From assembly GCA_034687125.1 (NCBI GenBank), contig JAQGBZ010000182.1, positions 59,372-123,371 of the forward strand: a stretch of DNA of 64,000 nucleotides, read 5' to 3'. Below are positions 30,083 to 42,031 of this stretch, piece by piece. Below the pieces are notes generated by a model that made no database searches, was not told the origin of the DNA, and saw only the letters and a program-made list of their open reading frames with translations. Source of the DNA: Neelides folsomi (lineage: Eukaryota; Arthropoda; Collembola; Neelipleona; Neelidae). Within the stretch, counting starts at the first letter, position 1; the number at the start of each line of letters is the position of its first letter. Position numbers and translations under genes: made by a program.

Positions 30083-30164
30083 ATGGCGGAGGAAAATTTT
30101 CTATGTCCCACAAGCTCAAGCTCAACTCGTAGGGAAGCATTAGATACATAGCTTCCCTATTGCG
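30083..30164 (+). promoter_or_regulatory. Possible Top1 5' leader exon with a short upstream ORF
   Basis: Just upstream of the Top1 start lies a less AT-rich patch with an ATG in good context (ACATGGCGG at 30081) that opens a 22-codon ORF ending at 30151. It is followed by a good donor (TTGCG|GTGAGG at 30164/30165). The Top1 start exon then begins behind a CAG acceptor near 30341. This fits a non-coding first exon carrying an upstream ORF. An 8-bp hairpin stem (AGGGAAGC/GCTTCCCT) overlaps the end of the ORF. No transcript evidence is available, so this is tentative. Confidence 0.25.
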
Positions 30165-30343
30165 GTGAGGCTTTCGAGTATCCTGACTATCTTCTTTCAC
30201 TTTGTACCAACTTAAAAATATTAAATTGGACACTTTAAATATAAAACAAAGTTATTGACACATGTTTTATTTGTGAGAATGATCTAGACTAGTGGTAAAT
30301 TGAGAATTATAGCTAAATTAATAATTTAATGTGTTTAACAGAT

Positions 30344-33300
30344 ATGGACGTAAAATTTGAGCCGGTGGCCCATGTGAAGCACACCAATGGAGGAGATTCC
30401 GAAATTCGAAATGGATATTCTACAGAAAATATAGAAAAAAAATCCTCATCTTCCTCTGACAAGCACAAGAGTAAGCACAAGGACAAACATAAGGACAAGC
30501 ATAAGGACAAACATAGAGACCGGGACCATGATCGAGATAGGGAAAAGAAGCATAAACATCATAAGCACCATAAGGAGAAATCGAGGGATAAGGATCGAGA
30601 TCGAGAGAAGGAAAAACGCAAAGAAAAAGAAGTTGAGGTAACGATAACAAATCGAAGTTTATTCAATTTTCTGCAAAAAAATCTTAAAATTTTTATTAGG
30701 TTTAATTAAAATGTATTAATTATAGTTAAAATTTAAAATTTTTAAGGTTAAGAAGGAATCAGCATCACAGTCCTCGATATCGGAATCGGAATCGCCTCAG
30801 CGACCTCAGATAAAATACGAGGCTCCATCTTCTCCTTTTGAAGACGTCAAACCCGAAATAAAGCCAGTAGTTAAAATGGAAATTAAGGAAGAATCGGATC
30901 CTGATGATGACCTACCGCTGGTAAGGCTGATAATAATAACATGAGACCAATTCAATTTATAGATGTTAATTAAATATTTAATTGAATTCTGTTTAAAGTG
31001 ACGTGAGTTGTGTAGTTAAAATTTTGAATTTTAATGAGCTTGCTTTACTATAATATAGGATGTAATTACGAAGACTAAGGACGATAGCTTTAGTTCAAGT
31101 TCTTTAGATCGCTCTATAGACAATTTAGACATAAAAGCCAAAGGAGACTTAAGTACCGATGAAGCATACGAGTCTAACGAACTCAAGGATAATGACCTCG
31201 TAATTTGATACATTATGCATTTCTTTGTGTTGTTATTCGTCCTGTTCAATTGTTAAACTAATCTTATAATTTAACAACTTAAATACTAACTCACTCCTAG
31301 ATATATGTAATTGGATCACTTATAAATTACTAACGCGTTTAACATATGCTAATGTGTAGATTGAATACGTGTCCGCTTGTTTATACAGGCTGAGTCGCCA
31401 TATTTTACACGACCTAAATATCAGACCGCCCATGAGCTGAATTCCCGCCTAGATTTATTAAAGCGCCTTGGAATTCAATTCTGTCATTCTTTGCTTTAAT
31501 TATTATCATAATATTAAATTAATTCCTAATGGGAAAGAAATTAAATCAAAAAGTTGACGGCATGGTCAGAGCTCTTCTCGCTGGAAAATTAATCTATCAA
31601 TTTATCCTTTAAAATTGTGTTATTGGGACTCTAGGCATCGAAATCGACAGTGAGGAATATTGCCAAGATTGTCGAGAAAAGAAGGCAAGCAAGACCAATG
31701 ACCTACCAACCATACAAATCCCCCCAAAAGTGGACAAAACATTAAAAAGAATTCAACAATTTTTATCAATACACCCATTTACCCCTCATCTTACCCCATG
31801 TCCTCATTTTGATATGTCGTTAATTTAACTTTTCTTTTAATTAGCATTATTTTAAATTTTTCTCTTAAACACGGCATGCTGTCCTTTGACTTAAATTTAA
31901 CCTTCTAGCCATTTCACGTTGACTTGGAGGATTTTCGGAAGAAGAGAAAAGTTGAATAACTTGGTAGGATAACTTTTCTGCGAGAAGAGCTCTGACCATG
32001 CAGTCAACTTCTTGATTTAATTTCTTTCCCATTTGGAATTAATTTAATATTATGATAATTATTAAAGCAAAGAATGACAAAGAATTGAATTCTAAGGCGG
32101 TTTAATAAATATAGGCGGGAATTCAGCTCATGGGTGGCCTGATATTTGGGTCGTGTAAAATAAGGCGATTCAGCCCCTGTACTATACGTTATTTCAAATT
32201 AATAAAATGTGAATATTTTAGATGGCAAGAGTAAAAGCTAAAGTTGAGCTAAAACGAAAAGTTGAACCATCTGACGACGAAGACGACATTCCATTGAGTC
32301 GGCGAAAGAAAGTGAAGACCGAAAAGTCGAAATCTAAACCAAAGAAAAGAGCGCGTTCTGATTCTGAGGAGGAGGAAAAGTACGACAAGAAGAAGCCGGT
32401 GAAGAAGAGCAATTCTTCTCAACGTTCTTCATCCTCATCTCAAAATTCTTCGCCTACCAAGAAAAAGAAAAAGGAGGAAGAAGAAGAAGTGTGTTATTTA
32501 TTTATCTTACTGTTTTCCTACTTATAGGTTTACATTTAAATTTAGCTTATAAGCTAATTAAATTTTATCTAGATTTGGAAATGGTGGGAAGAAGCACCTC
32601 GTGATGACGGTGTAAAATGGAATTTTCTCGAGCACAAAGGTCCCGTATTCGCCCCTGAATATGAACGTCTTCCTTCAAACATCAAGTTTCGGTATAATGG
32701 AAAATCTATGCCCCTTTCGGAAGAAGCTGAAGAAGTTGCCGGTTTTTACTCCCGTTTTATCGAGCATGACTACGTGACGAAAGAAAAATTCAACACAAAT
32801 TTTTTCAAAGTAAAATTTCTTGGCCTTTACAAAGAAAAAATAGAATATTTTGATTATAATGGTTTTAATACTATTCTTACTGGTGATGACTAAAATTATA
32901 CGCTATCATGATATAAAATGATATCTAACTTGCCCTCTCTGACAAATAAATTAATTTTACTCTAACCCAATAGTTTCAATTTAGATTAATTTATTTTATT
33001 AGGATTGGCGTAAGACAATGACGAAGGCCGAACGGGAAACAATAACCGACCTCAAAAAATGCGACTTTAGAGAAATCAATGACTATTACAAACAAAAGTC
33101 AGAAGAAAGGAAGGCAATGAGCAAGGAAGAAAAGAAAGGCTTGAAGGAAGAGAATGAAAAGATTCAAAATCTTTATGGCATTTGTATTCTCGACGGACAC
33201 AAAGAAAAGATTGGCAACTTTAGAATTGAACCTCCAGGTTTTTAAATAACATTGATTGAATAGAAGTTCATTTTCCTTTGTGATGACTAAAATTATACGC

Positions 33301-35177
33301 TATTATGATATATAATGATATCTAACTTGCCCTCTCTGATAAATATATTTCAAATTATTGTTTCAAAAATTATTGCCATTTTTGAATTAAAAATTTTATT
33401 CTCATTTTAGGTTTGTTTCGTGGTCGGGGTGATCACCCTAAAATGGGGATGTTAAAGAAACGAGTTAATCCCGAAGACGTCATCATCAATTGTAGCAAAG
33501 ATGCTGAAGTTCCAAAAGCTCCATTTGGTAAAAAATGGAAGCAAGTTCGTCACGACAATGCCGTCTCATGGTTGGCATGTTGGGTCGAGAACGTTCAGGT
33601 ATTTATCTTTTAGAATTAAATTTTTAAGAATTAAATCATCAAGTATGATGACCAAAATTATACGCTATTATGATATAAAATGATATCTAACTTGCCCTCT
33701 CTGACAGATTATTAATTATCATAATTATTCGAGTTATTAGATAAGATCTAATAAACTTTCAATTCTAGGGACAAACCAAGTATGTCATGCTGAATCCAAC
33801 ATCAAGGCTAAAGGGAGAAAAGGATTGGCTTAAGTATGAAAAAGCCCGGGAGTTGTCAAAGCATATTGAGAAAATTCGAGAGAAATATAAAAGGGATTTC
33901 AAATCTAAGGAAATGCGTGTCCGACAACGAGCTGTTGCTCTTTATTTTATTGACAAATTAGCGCTGAGAGCAGGAAATGAAAAGGATGAAGATCAGGCTG
34001 ACACTGTCGGTTGCTGCTCCCTTCGCTATGAACACATTCAACTCTTTGATGAAAAGGATGGGCAAGAATGTGTTGTAACATTTGATTTCCTTGGAAAGGA
34101 TTCAATTAGATATGTGAACGAGGTCCCTGTTGAGAAACGAGTGTATAAAAATCTGAAAATCTTCCTTGATCATAAAAAAGATGGAGATGATCTTTTCGAC
34201 AGACTAAACGTAAGACTTTTACACACTATAAGATAATATTTACATAAGTATCAATATGTTATTAAAACATTTTTATTCATTAATGGAATTTAACGATTTT
34301 GATTATTATTTTAGACTGCAATTCTTAATAAGCATCTAAGCGAATTGATGCCTGGACTTACAGCGAAAGTATTTCGTACGTACAATGCCAGCCACACGCT
34401 CCAACAACAACTCGACGAGTTGATGGAGAAAGATATGACGGTAGCAGAAAAGGTTTTGGCCTACAACAGAGCTAATAGAGCTGTGGCAATTCTTTGCAAC
34501 CATCAACGTGCAGTCCCTAAATCCCACGATAAATCAATGGAAAACTTGGCGACAAAAATTAAAACCAAGAAAGATGATCTTAAGCAAGCCAAAAAGGAGT
34601 TAAAAAATATGGGCAAGAATTCCAAGTAGGTTTATTTTAGACTTAAATATTAATTGGAATTTTCAACAAATGTTGAAATAAAACAATTTTTTACTATTCA
34701 TGATGAGCAAAATTATACGCTATTATGATACAAAATGATATCTAACTTGCCCTCTCTGAAACTTAATTTATCCATCTATGATTAGATTATAGTGATATAA
34801 ATATGTATTTGCTTATGTGTTTTTTTAATTTACAGAGATCACGAGAAAAAGGCAAATCAAGTTGCTCGGCTTAAGGAACAGCTTGCAAAATTAGAAATGA
34901 ACAAAACAGATAAGGAAGAAGGAAAGGAAATTGCATTAGGAACATCTAAACTTAATTATCTCGATCCTCGAATTACAGTTGCATGGTAAGACATATTGAA
35001 TTTGCCTTAATATTTTTAATAAAACATTGAAATTCGCAAGAGCTAAAAATGTATAATTTGAATGTTTACAGGTGTAAAAAATACGATGTTCCATTAGAAA
35101 AAGCTTATAATAAGACCCAAAGAGCAAAATTCCGATGGGCTATTGATATGGCGGATAAACATTTTAGATTCGATTAA
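30344..35177 (+). CDS. TOP1: DNA topoisomerase I (type IB)
   Basis: Nuclear type IB topoisomerase that nicks one DNA strand through a 3'-phosphotyrosine link and relaxes supercoils ahead of polymerases. Exons: 30344-30637, 30747-30920, (31059-31199, possibly optional), 32222-32488, 32573-32809, 33003-33237, 33411-33598, 33769-34209, 34315-34625, 34836-34985, 35072-35177. This gives 800 residues, or 847 with the optional exon; the human enzyme has 765. A charged Lys/His/Asp/Glu N-terminal region precedes the core, which opens at [20 protein letters not shown]. The five catalytic residues are present: Arg in LALRAGN, Lys in FLGKDSIRY, Arg in [10 protein letters not shown], His in CNHQRA, and the nucleophile Tyr in SKLNYLDPR. 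Family identity is certain. The start could instead be an in-frame ATG at 30329, but a CAG acceptor lies between the two, so I chose ATG 30344. Four introns contain snoRNA-like elements and one holds a transposon. Confidence 0.95.
31059..31199 (+). CDS. TOP1: Candidate optional (cassette) exon of topoisomerase I
   Basis: This 141-nt open segment lies behind a good acceptor (TATAATATAG) and before a weak donor (CTC|GTAATT). It is phase 0 at both ends, so it can be included or skipped without changing the frame. It would add 47 acidic, Ser-rich residues (starting [15 protein letters not shown]) to the poorly conserved linker ahead of the core domain. The composition suits that linker, but there is no family conservation to confirm it. 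Confidence 0.45.
31386..32179. mobile_element. Non-autonomous DNA transposon with ~205-bp terminal inverted repeats, in a Top1 intron
   Basis: The left end (CAGGCTGAGTCGCC..., about 31386-31592) and the right end (about 31966-32179) are inverted copies with roughly nine in ten bases alike over about 205 bp, including a shared block ending in GGTCAGAGCTCTTCTCGC. The right end reads inward CAGGGGCTGAATCGCC. Both ends are flanked by TA, which would be the target duplication. The 370-bp centre has no transposase ORF. The TA target and CAGG start recall Tc1/mariner-type elements, but such long TIRs also occur in other groups, so I leave the superfamily open. It sits in sense-neutral intronic sequence and should not affect the protein. 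Confidence 0.8.
32883..32943 (+). ncRNA. Intronic box C/D snoRNA-like element, copy 1 of 4
   Basis: Box C (GTGATGA) is at 32883-32889 and box D (CTGA) at 32939-32942, giving 60 nt from box to box. The element lies inside the Top1 intron 32810-33002, with box D 60 nt before the 3' splice site, the spacing typical of intron-processed C/D snoRNAs. The stretch before box D, CTAACTTGCCCTCT, is identical in all four copies. Its TTGCCCTC core is complementary to the conserved 18S rRNA sequence GGAGGGCAAGT. A possible C' box (TGATAT) lies in the middle; a D' box is not clear. The copies share more than 90 percent of bases while their flanks have diverged, so the 60 nt are under selection or recently copied. 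Confidence 0.75.
33280..33340 (+). ncRNA. Intronic box C/D snoRNA-like element, copy 2 of 4
   Basis: Box C GTGATGA is at 33280-33286 and box D CTGA at 33336-33339. The span is again exactly 60 nt, in the Top1 intron 33238-33410, with box D 71 nt before the 3' splice site. The guide region is identical to copy 1. It differs from the other copies mainly in the A/T-rich middle (ATATAATG instead of ATAAAATG). Confidence 0.75.
33645..33705 (+). ncRNA. Intronic box C/D snoRNA-like element, copy 3 of 4
   Basis: Box C ATGATGA is at 33645-33651 and box D CTGA at 33701-33704, a 60-nt span in the Top1 intron 33599-33768. Box D lies 64 nt before the 3' splice site. It carries the same guide region and differs by one base just after box C (ACC for ACT). 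Confidence 0.75.
34700..34760 (+). ncRNA. Intronic box C/D snoRNA-like element, copy 4 of 4
   Basis: Box C ATGATGA is at 34700-34706 and box D CTGA at 34756-34759, a 60-nt span in the Top1 intron 34626-34835. Box D lies 76 nt before the 3' splice site. This is the most diverged copy (GAGC after box C, ATACAAA in the middle), yet boxes C and D and the pre-D guide are unchanged. Confidence 0.72.
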
Positions 35178-37407
35178 TTCTTAAAAAAAAATTTATTATC
35201 CGTATATTACCTAATCAAACTAAAAAATTTAATTGCAATCCGACTGTTAAGTTTATAATGTGAAACCAATTTGTTTGTTGATTTACAATGGATGGAATAT
35301 ACTGAGATTAAAATTGAGAAGGATCTCATAGATCTGTTTTGTTAAGTTCATTTTAACACAATTTATCCTCGATCCGGTTTAATTTCAAGTTAATTTCATT
35401 TTGTTTACTTCGATATTCAATTGTATTTGTCTGAATAGTGAACTTATTTTAGCTTACATTTAGATGAGACAAGATAATGATTACAATGAAATTTATGATC
35501 ATGATCAGATTTGAAGAGTTTGTAAAAAAACGTGGCAATAAGTAAATCAGTCTTTGTTAAATAATCAAGATTCATTTGAGTAATATAATATAATTAGGTA
35601 CCTTATGTAAAATTGTAAAATATTTTTAACTCTCGGAACTAAAATATTATATTATGAAATCATATTATTTTAGAATAAAAACGTTATTTTGTAAATTGTG
35701 AGTAGTGATAAATTATTTGCAAATATGATTTGTATTAGCATAAAGGGTTTTTTAATATGCTTAAAAACTAAGAAAAAATTAAGAATGTTTCATATCATGA
35801 TTGACGTGAGATACGGAGATTTTATACCCTTTAAGCCATTTCGTTCCAGGGAGAATTTAATTATCCCTATTAATGCTATTAAACAAAATGGAAGTTTTTT
35901 GTTCTGAATAAATTCCAAAGTAAGTGAAACGAATGTTGCATATAAAAATATTATACTTTTGTCAGCTCAATGAATATTTACAATACAATGTGAAATGTTA
36001 AATTAATGTCATCAATTGTATTATTATTACAGCATACTTGATTGTATAGTTTTTCTCGTTAATATTATTATTAATATAAATACATCCAATTATTATCTCC
36101 TCGTAATTGATGTGATTCTTATGTTACTAAATAATTTTGATATACACTTTACACACATACCTATTGGATAATGTTTATAGAAGACACTGATTCTATCATG
36201 AGTTATTAAAAATATTAAAGTGTCTCACTTCATGTTTATTTATTATCATTCTATCATATAACTAAATGTGAAGATATTTATTAATTAAATATGGACGTTT
36301 ATCATACAATTAAAAGTTTTAAATGAACCTTATGTGAATATTAAATGTTTTTGGATCAAAAAACATCTTGATTACTGTTTGTTATATATAATTATTAATT
36401 ATATAAAAAAAGTTCAAGTAAACGATGAATGGAACTGAGTTTTCTTTTGTTGTGCGTGTATATTTTCTTTATTATCTAAATTACAAATGAATAGGCGCAT
36501 ATGCCGTGTTTGTATTTATTTATAATAAAATTGTAGTTAATAAAATTAAATGCGTATGCTTGAGCTTGAATCTTTGAATCTTGTTAAAATGCATTGTTTT
36601 AGACTTAGGTTAGCAATATTTTACAAATAAATAAATACAAACTAAAAGTAAGAATAAAAAATAGTTATTAATTTATTAAGGTAGGCCTTTATGTGTACTA
36701 ATAAATATGTACCAATAATAATGATGATGAGAATATAATAAATACAAAGGTTCTTAAAATTCTTAAATTAAAAACTCCTTTCATTTCCATCATATGCGAA
36801 AAATATTGGGGCAGTCACAATGATAAAATAGAATAAATAATATTTATTTAACATGATTTTATGATTGATATTGCATCTAGAACAAACTTAAGCAAAAATT
36901 TATAGGTATTCATACACAATCGAAATTTTTACATTTTATTTATTGCTTTAAATGTCGTTCGCTTATTAATGAAAAATTCCATTTTACACATTATGATATC
37001 AAAATTATTTTAAGGCGATTAATTTAATTCAGATAGGTATATTAGATTTAAGAGCATAATTTGTGCAATCAAAATTTACAATTTTTAGGATTTCAAAATT
37101 GGTAACACATTTTAAATTACATACAGAATTATAGAAATTACTCCAATCAAATCAAAAGGCTTAAAGAACTTACACATTACGCATCTTATCTATTCATTAA
37201 CATTGTTCGTAAAATGAGGAAAAACACTTTTATTACAAATATACTTCACTTTCGTATATTTTTATTCGTTCAATAAGACAATTAAAACTTAATAAATATG
37301 AGAATTATAAGAGCTTATTCAGTTTTTCGAAGAGGGCGCATGAAAAAAAATGACTCGAGTAGAATACATCAAGATATATTGGAAGAAAAATAAAATTAGT
37401 GTAAAAA
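35178..37407. other. AT-rich intergenic spacer between Top1 and UBE2F 3' ends
   Basis: The two genes converge here, so this 2.2 kb holds both 3' untranslated regions. It is strongly AT-rich. AATAAA-type words occur (for example near 35673 and 35904), but none can be assigned with confidence. I see no gene, repeat family or RNA structure in it. Confidence 0.6.
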
Positions 37408-38442
37408 TTATCTACGTGAGCTGCTCCGAGAAGATTGGGACGAAGAATCTTTACAATAGCGGTTTATATACTCTTGAACTTTACTCTGAAACGCATGCTG
37501 GTCACGCTGATACATATTCGCTGCTTCGATGTTGAGAGGGTCTTCGAAGTTAAGAAGATCCTGTTAAAATAATAAAGATGGTAAGCGTTTTTAATCATAA
37601 GCTATAAAATTATTAACAAGTGAATTGGTTAATTACGGTGTATAGTGAATTGAGACCCCACACCACATCTTTGAGTCTTCGTGTGGGAGCCCAGCCCAAT
37701 TCGTCGATAGAAGATTGTCTGAGAAGAGAGAGACAGACGGCCCCTTCTTCGTTTATGTTTGGATGCCAGAGTTTCGTTAAGCATTTAACTATCGGCGGCT
37801 GAAATTTGAAACCACAAATGTCTACTACATATCTTATCATAGTACATAATAATAGGTAGGTAGTTACATTTATTAAAAGTTCAATGGACAGAATTCAATA
37901 TACAGTATTTCAATATTCATAATTCATACGCGTTCTGAATGATAAAAGTTATGAAAATAATTAAGTTAAAGGAAATAACGAAATAATTATTATTTGTATT
38001 CAACTTACAGCAAAATTGTACTCTTCGGTGACGAATATGTGAAACTTAAAGACCCCATTTTTCCAATATCCCTCATCAGGGGTGATAGTTAAATGAAAAT
38101 CGTACAATTTATCGGGATCGTCGAACTTTAGTTTGCATGATGGCGGTAGGGCTTGTTGAAGCTCTTGAACCTTAAGAATAAAAAAACCCAAATATTAGAA
38201 TAAACAAGGCCAAGATGACGAATGCACTTAAAGGGTATTTGTATACAACAGCCCCTTTTGTCAACACATTCCAGAGAGATAAAATGATATATTTGATTAA
38301 ATGTATAATATCTTCTAAACTTTACCTCTTTTGTGAGAAGTCGATCACGAACGGAGATCTTTTTGACTGGGGTCACAACATTATTATTATTTTGGCTTTC
38401 CTCTTGAGCTTCTTTTCGTAATTTCTTAGTGAGTGTTAGCAT
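37408..38442 (-). CDS. UBE2F: NEDD8-conjugating enzyme UBE2F
   Basis: E2 enzyme that takes NEDD8 from its E1 and, with RBX2, passes it to cullin 5. Exons: 38442-38326, 38170-38009, 37798-37637 and 37560-37408 (stop included). All junctions are phase 0, giving 197 residues (human 185). The N-terminal extension [15 protein letters not shown]... followed by [10 protein letters not shown] is typical of UBE2F (it docks on the E1). The E2 fold shows [18 protein letters not shown] with the HPN at residues 105-107, and the catalytic Cys at about residue 115 in [26 protein letters not shown] and [10 protein letters not shown] follow. An unusual Ser/Arg tail ([14 protein letters not shown]) extends beyond the usual end. 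It lies head-to-head with VPS25, 245 bp between start codons. Confidence 0.95.
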
Positions 38443-38687
38443 TTTTAAGAGATTTGGAAATATCCAGAGAGCCTCAAGTCGAGTGAGTGAGTATTGGAAC
38501 CTCTTTCAAATTCCCCTATTTATTACACATATCCCAAATCTTTGAGTAAAGTTCTCCCAGGAGTTTGCGCAGGAAATAGGAGCCTTTTACAAATTTTAAA
38601 TTTAATTATCTAAAATAAAGACAATTAATTCAATTATTAATTATCCTGTACAAATCTAAAATATTTTAATTACATTTGGGATCAAAA
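38443..38687. promoter_or_regulatory. Bidirectional promoter region between UBE2F and VPS25
   Basis: Only 245 bp separate the start codons of two divergently oriented housekeeping genes, so both promoters and both 5' leaders must lie here. A GC-richer patch (38460-38590) sits near the UBE2F side. I could not assign TATA or Inr elements. Confidence 0.55.
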
Positions 38688-39451
38688 ATGTCGACAAAAT
38701 TTGAGGATTGGCCACCAGAATTTTCATTTCCGCCATTTTTCACGTATTTGAAATAAATAATAAATATCCATACCGGCCAAACAATAATTTTACAGACTTT
38801 ATTTAGTGTAGTTTGACATTACACATCATTTCATTAAAAAATTATTGTTGGATTATTAATTACAATATAAGTTGTTTATTTATTTTTCAGCATTCAACCG
38901 AATTTGGAAACGAGGAAGCGGCAATTAGAAATATGGGCGACTCTTATAACCAATTATTGCAAACAACTTAAGCTGTTCATCCTTGATAAGAATGCGAATA
39001 ATCTTCCGTTATTCCATAATGCTGACATTTCACGTCAATTATCAATTTTGGATATACAAGTGATTCTTGAGGATATGGCTATAAAGGGTCAAATAGAATG
39101 GATTGATCCAAAGACAAAAGAAAGGTGATGAGAAATGAAAAATGTTAAGTACTTATACTCAGATTAATATTTTACATTAATATTATTTAGGCAATTCTAA
39201 TTATTATTCTCATTCTTTTATATTTTAGATTCTTTGTGTTTTGGAACAGTTCTGGTGAATGGGGCCATATGTTGTACGAGTATGCGAAGTCAAATGGTTT
39301 GTTGAACACCGTTGAAACGCTTCAGAGTATAATTAATTCTAAGACCGAATTCCGAGGAATGGACATACTGATGCTCATGAGGATTATAAGAGGTTTGGAG
39401 ACCGAAGGAAAGGCTGAACTTATTGGGGATAAAGGAGTTAAATTTTTCTAA
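38688..39451 (+). CDS. VPS25: Vacuolar protein-sorting-associated protein 25 (ESCRT-II)
   Basis: Subunit of ESCRT-II (VPS22/VPS36/VPS25, two copies of VPS25), which links ESCRT-I to ESCRT-III when ubiquitinated membrane cargo is sorted into multivesicular bodies. Exons: 38688-38743, 38891-39124 and 39229-39451, giving 170 residues (human 176). The first exon gives MSTKFEDWPPEFSFPPFFT; the PPFFT motif and the following IQPNLETRKRQL form the VPS36/VPS22-binding PPxF part. Two winged-helix domains follow, with SILDIQVILEDM and GQIEWID in the first, and FWNSSGEWGHMLYEYA and GMDILMLMRII in the second. The chain ends GDKGVKFF, the diagnostic end of the family. A candidate AATAAA signal is at 39527-39532. 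Confidence 0.95.
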
Positions 39452-40260
39452 ATTAAATATAATACCATTTCTTGATTTGCTTTTTAATAATGCCAACATA
39501 AATTGTACCTCAATGTTATTTTTACAAATAAACTTATATGTAAATATTATCTATGTAATTAAAATTCAAAAATTGTTTAAAATTTGGATAAATTGCATTC
39601 ATTGATCGTTTGGCTATATGCGTTAAAATAAATTTTATCATTTGTCGTTCTTTTTGGGTTGAATTGTTTACATTTAAAATGCCGCATGGTATTTACATAA
39701 TTTTAAAACTAATTCCAATTGGAAGTTTTGCATATAAAGTATAACTCATACATTATTTAAATAAAGATCTTCATCTGTGTACATTTTTATAAAGGTTGAT
39801 CTCTTGATTATTTTGGTTTTTTGGGTATTATGCAACTTCCTATGTATTTATGCAATGCGCAATGCAGCGCTAAATAACTTTATCGAGCTACCGAGTCTTT
39901 CGTTCTGCCAAGGATTAAATGTTCAGTCTTTTCTCGTGTCTTGTTTAATCTTATTGTTAGTTTAGCTTTAAAAGTCTCATCTAGATATGATTTAGGTATC
40001 TATTTAGTTCATCATATTCTACCTCTATAACTCCATTGTATTTCTGAACATTTACTAGCAATTACAGTTTCACATACAGGTAATTGATTTTTGTTTATGT
40101 TGGTAAATATTCTGTTTTGGTAAAATGGATTACCGACAATTACGAGTAATTTGATAGTCCATTGTAATGTCGCTTATAATTTATAATAATTTTTAATTTA
40201 TGATATAATCAATGAGTATTGCTTTATTTTGTTTTAATAAAATATTAATTGAAAAATAGG
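39452..40260. other. AT-rich spacer, VPS25 3' region and CCDC102-like 5' region
   Basis: This 0.8 kb separates two genes on the same strand. It has a plausible poly(A) signal for VPS25 at 39527. The downstream start exon is preceded by AATAG, which may be an acceptor, so an untranslated first exon of the next gene could lie here. Nothing else is recognisable. Confidence 0.5.

Positions 40261-42031
<1,771 letters not shown>

Larger units (their letters stand above)
8149..30343. other. About 22 kb without a convincing gene: alternating AT-rich DNA and GC-richer islands
   Basis: This stretch lies between the first visible coding exon of the pebbled-like gene and topoisomerase I. Open frames up to 192 codons occur, but only inside the less AT-rich islands, on both strands and overlapping one another. 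None shows domain structure, family similarity or splice-supported continuation. The islands lie roughly at 10.1-11.5, 12.1-13.3, 16.3-16.7, 17.5-17.8, 18.5-19.0, 21.9-24.0, 24.4-25.1, 25.6-27.5 and 27.9-29.4 kb. They are rich in GAGAG/CTCTC and CATCATC/CTCATC words. The likeliest explanation is the long 5' intron and cis-regulatory domain of the pebbled-like gene, with its missing 5' exon somewhere inside or beyond. No tRNA, rRNA or CRISPR array was found. Confidence 0.5.

Noticed and set aside
39125-39228. VPS25 intron begins GTGATGA, like a box C
   Set aside because: The motif coincides with the splice donor and no CTGA box D or guide sequence follows at a suitable distance.
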